Origin: CBDVAK01 sp965371945
GTDB lineage: Bacteria; Pseudomonadota; Gammaproteobacteria; Competibacterales; JAHEDQ01
NCBI GenBank assembly: GCA_965371945.1
Contig: CBDVAK010000168.1
Span: 1-7,396, forward strand
DNA length: 7,396 bases
Direction: 5' to 3'
Shown in pieces: positions 5,632 through 7,396 of this stretch. Under the pieces are notes generated by a model. The model saw only the letters and a list, made by a program, of their open reading frames with translations, was not told where the DNA came from and did no database searches. The position numbers and the translations under genes were made by a program. Every line of letters starts with the position of its first letter. Position 1 is the stretch's first letter.

Positions 5632-6977
5632 CGTGCATAGCCTTGCAAGATTCCCACGGCCAACAGCAGAAGAACCAGACAGTAGTCCAGGTTCCAGCCA
5701 AAGAAGCGCCAACCAGGGATGCCGTAGCGGCCTTGCATCATCAAGTGAGTGGCAGACAACGGGCTGGCCGCGACACCGATGCCCCAGGCCATCAAGAACA
5801 TCATGGCCAGCAGGGTTGGTTCGGGTTTCAGAGGTGCCAGCCAGGTCGCAACCACCGACACGGTGATGACGGGATGTACACCAGCCGCCGCCAGCATCAC
5901 CATGGTAACCAACGTCACGCTAGCCGCGGTACCCGTGAATGTTGCAAACGGAATCCAGTCCGTATAACTGGAAAGGACGCTGGACAATCCGACTGCCAAC
6001 ACTCCGGCGGCCAGAAACAATAGCAACTCACTGTACATCCCAGGCAGCTGCTTCAGCACATGATCACGAATCCCGACCGCCACACCAGTAACGCCGGCAC
6101 GTCCTCCCAGGATCAACAGACTCAGTACCGGTGCCAGCAGACTTATCGTGGTCAGAATCGACCATTCGGGCAGCAACAGATGGGTGAGGAAAACGCTTGC
6201 CGCAAGTAACCCCGGAATCCACAAGCTCTCGAAACGAACGGGGTAACCGTGAAATCCCTCGAGGTGTTTGCGGTCAGCCAGCAACTCACGAACAAATGTA
6301 TAGGTCAGTCCAGTGAGGGCCAGGGGCAGCCCGACACCAATCAACACCGCAATATCCGCATCAGGAGTATAGGTCAGCACTACCGCCATGCCGGCGAAGA
6401 ATGGTGACCATATCGATGCCGCGGAGAACCCGCGGGAGACTAACACGCCAGTGCGGCGATCCAGTGTTCCGTTGACTACCAACCGATCCCCGATGATAGC
6501 GACCGCCGACAGGTTTATGGCGGCACCGAAGAAATGGATTCCCGTCAGAGTACGAAGATAGGCGGACCAGCCGGACGCGTCCTCCTGCCGGCTGGTGCTA
6601 CCGGGAAGGCTGACCAGACGCAGGAAAGTGACGGCAGCGAGCATCGCCAGCAAGGCATGATTCTGGTCCAGAACCCGAATCAGATCCGGGTTGACACCAC
6701 GCCACCATCCCCACAGCAGACCGATCACGCCCAGGCCGGACAGAATCAACACCTGGATACGCTGACCGCCGGAAGCCCTCCCCCACAGCAACCACCCCGC
6801 AATCCAGGCCACCAAACCGGCCGGCCAGGGCGGAAACCAGCGCACCGAACCGTGCAGAACCGCCATCAGTATGAGCAGCCCGAGCAACACACCGGCGACC
6901 GGTTCCACGCCGCGTGCGGCGCCAGGGCTCAGCATCCCGCGATTGGCAAGTGTGCCCGGCGATAGAATTTCACACAC
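5625..6977 (-). CDS. Polytopic membrane protein, ion-transporter-superfamily-like
   Basis: This inner-membrane protein of up to 450 residues has about 11-13 hydrophobic segments. The approximate positions are 27-43, 52-66, 74-90, 107-122, 144-164, 185-203, 208-229, 251-268, 273-291, 314-334, 343-365, 368-382, 388-405 and 430-446, some of which may be re-entrant. Small-residue and polar stretches such as GAAINLSAVAIIGD (151-164), SAASIWSPFFAG (185-196), AAAGVHPV (363-370) and AASPLSATHL (403-412) recall the two pseudo-symmetric halves of anion and dicarboxylate carriers in the IT superfamily. I cannot name a family or substrate. The first start is a GTG at 6977, whose AGGAA is only 2 bases upstream; the ATG at 6935 (residue 15) is a plausible alternative. 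It is not translationally linked to the hydrogenase genes, and about 395 bp separate them. Confidence 0.8.
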   Translation of the reverse strand: MCEILSPGTLANRGMLSPGAARGVEPVAGVLLGLLILMAVLHGSVRWFPPWPAGLVAWIAGWLLWGRASGGQRIQVLILSGLGVIGLLWGWWRGVNPDLIRVLDQNHALLAMLAAVTFLRLVSLPGSTSRQEDASGWSAYLRTLTGIHFFGAAINLSAVAIIGDRLVVNGTLDRRTGVLVSRGFSAASIWSPFFAGMAVVLTYTPDADIAVLIGVGLPLALTGLTYTFVRELLADRKHLEGFHGYPVRFESLWIPGLLAASVFLTHLLLPEWSILTTISLLAPVLSLLILGGRAGVTGVAVGIRDHVLKQLPGMYSELLLFLAAGVLAVGLSSVLSSYTDWIPFATFTGTAASVTLVTMVMLAAAGVHPVITVSVVATWLAPLKPEPTLLAMMFLMAWGIGVAASPLSATHLMMQGRYGIPGWRFFGWNLDYCLVLLLLAVGILQGYARI

Positions 6978-6998
6978 ACTTCCTGATCACGGATATCT

Positions 6999-7010
6999 GC
7001 CGGGCCCGGC
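6999..7010. repeat. 12-bp perfect palindrome
   Basis: GCCGGGCCCGGC is its own reverse complement. It lies between the premature end of the vapC-like gene and the start of the membrane-protein gene. A purely G/C palindrome of this length in a GC-rich genome may be chance, a weak hairpin or part of a breakpoint. Confidence 0.4.
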
Positions 7011-7037
7011 TATCGGCATGGCCTAGCATACGCTGGG

Positions 7038-7178
7038 TCAAAGAACGGTGGAGACCGCGCTCACCCCAACCCGATCAGCCTCCTCGATCAGGGATTGCCA
7101 GTGCGCCGGGAAGCGGTCGTGCTCCTGACTGATCCACCAGAACCACAGGTGGCTATCCAGTACGATCACTTCAGGCAT
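7038..7178 (-). pseudogene. Truncated VapC-like PIN-domain toxin
   Basis: An ATG at 7178 opens a 46-codon frame, overlapping the antitoxin gene by 13 bp, as toxin and antitoxin genes often do. The protein begins MPEVIVLDSHLWFWW, which is the first beta-strand and first acidic residue (Asp8) of a PIN ribonuclease. Sequence typical of the family continues to about GVSAVS (38-43), where the next conserved residues should be a CYE-type segment. Instead it reads STVL and stops at a TGA (7040-7038). VapC proteins are normally about 125-140 residues, so the other catalytic acids are missing. No downstream frame restores a recognisable PIN domain, which points to a deletion rather than a simple frameshift. 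It is almost certainly inactive as an RNase. Confidence 0.75.
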
Positions 7179-7387
7179 TCCCAATCCTCGGCATCGACAA
7201 CCGGAGACACAATGTCGCCCAGCGTCTTTCCCTTACCCGCAATGGATGCCGGCGGCTGGCGGCGCCCGGGTTGGGCCGGCTTATCGAGGAGAAATATCGC
7301 CTCCACGGTTGCATTGGCAGGGAGCGTAGGTCGCTCAATCAGATGCCCATTTTTGTCGGTATGCAGAATCAATCGTTCCGCGTGCAT
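7166..7387 (-). CDS. VapB-like antitoxin
   Basis: This small 73-residue protein is of the kind found immediately upstream of PIN-domain VapC toxins. It begins MHAERLILHTDKNGHL, a beta-strand-rich N-terminus, with PANATVEAIFLL at about 24-35. The C-terminal tail (GKTLGDIVSPVVDAEDWECLK region, about 53-73) is the part that typically binds and neutralises the toxin. The start is the ATG at 7387, only 9 bases from the window edge, so its promoter lies outside. The frame is intact and the stop at 7168-7166 falls inside the toxin fragment. Recognition rests on remembered family resemblance and on the toxin next to it, not on a diagnostic motif. Confidence 0.75.
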   Translation of the reverse strand: MHAERLILHTDKNGHLIERPTLPANATVEAIFLLDKPAQPGRRQPPASIAGKGKTLGDIVSPVVDAEDWECLK

Positions 7388-7396
7388 GGTGAACTC

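Noticed and set aside
6973..7060. Frame reading LTQRMLGHADSR, which resembles the end of a tyrosine recombinase
   Set aside because: The stretch is too short, lacks the catalytic Arg/His/Tyr residues in order and could arise by chance next to the broken toxin gene.

Overview
The window most likely comes from a GC-rich proteobacterium. A sulfur-metabolising gammaproteobacterium of the Chromatiales type would fit, but that placement rests on gene content and remembered family resemblance, not on a marker gene. Every gene I can support lies on the minus strand, so the layout is read from right to left.

Right end (about 7396-7038): a toxin-antitoxin remnant. An intact 73-residue VapB-like antitoxin overlaps by 13 bp a VapC-like PIN-domain gene that stops after 46 codons, about a third of the usual length. 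Next (6977-5625) comes a polytopic membrane protein with about 11-13 hydrophobic segments. It resembles ion-transporter-superfamily carriers, but I cannot assign a substrate.

Middle (5624-5230): an intergenic region of about 395 bp that must hold the promoter of the hydrogenase operon. It contains a perfect 8+1+8 palindrome (5353-5369) and two degenerate copies on either side. Immediately before hydB, a duplicated start region places three ATGs 11-12 bp apart.

Main body (5229-219): a tightly packed six-gene operon for a group 3b cytoplasmic bidirectional [NiFe] hydrogenase (sulfhydrogenase type). The order is hydB (beta, FeS), a stand-alone cyclic-nucleotide-binding-fold protein, hydG (gamma, FAD/NAD(P)/2Fe-2S), hydD (delta, small subunit), hydA (alpha, NiFe large subunit) and an M52 maturation endopeptidase. 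Neighbouring genes overlap by 4, 11, 1 and 20 bp, and the last pair is separated by 4 bp. Electrons are expected to run from the NiFe site in HydA through the FeS clusters of HydD to HydB and HydG, where NAD(P) is reduced or NAD(P)H oxidised; the protease trims the HydA C-terminus after nickel insertion. None of the subunits shows a Tat signal, so the complex should be cytoplasmic. No hypABCDEF genes are in the window, so those maturation factors must be encoded elsewhere.

Left end (1-218): no gene I can support. It contains two short perfect tandem duplications.

The hydrogenase is a known system. The parts that merit attention are the cyclic-nucleotide-fold protein with an atypical ligand cassette inside the operon, the palindrome array, the duplicated start region, the broken toxin gene and the unassigned transporter.
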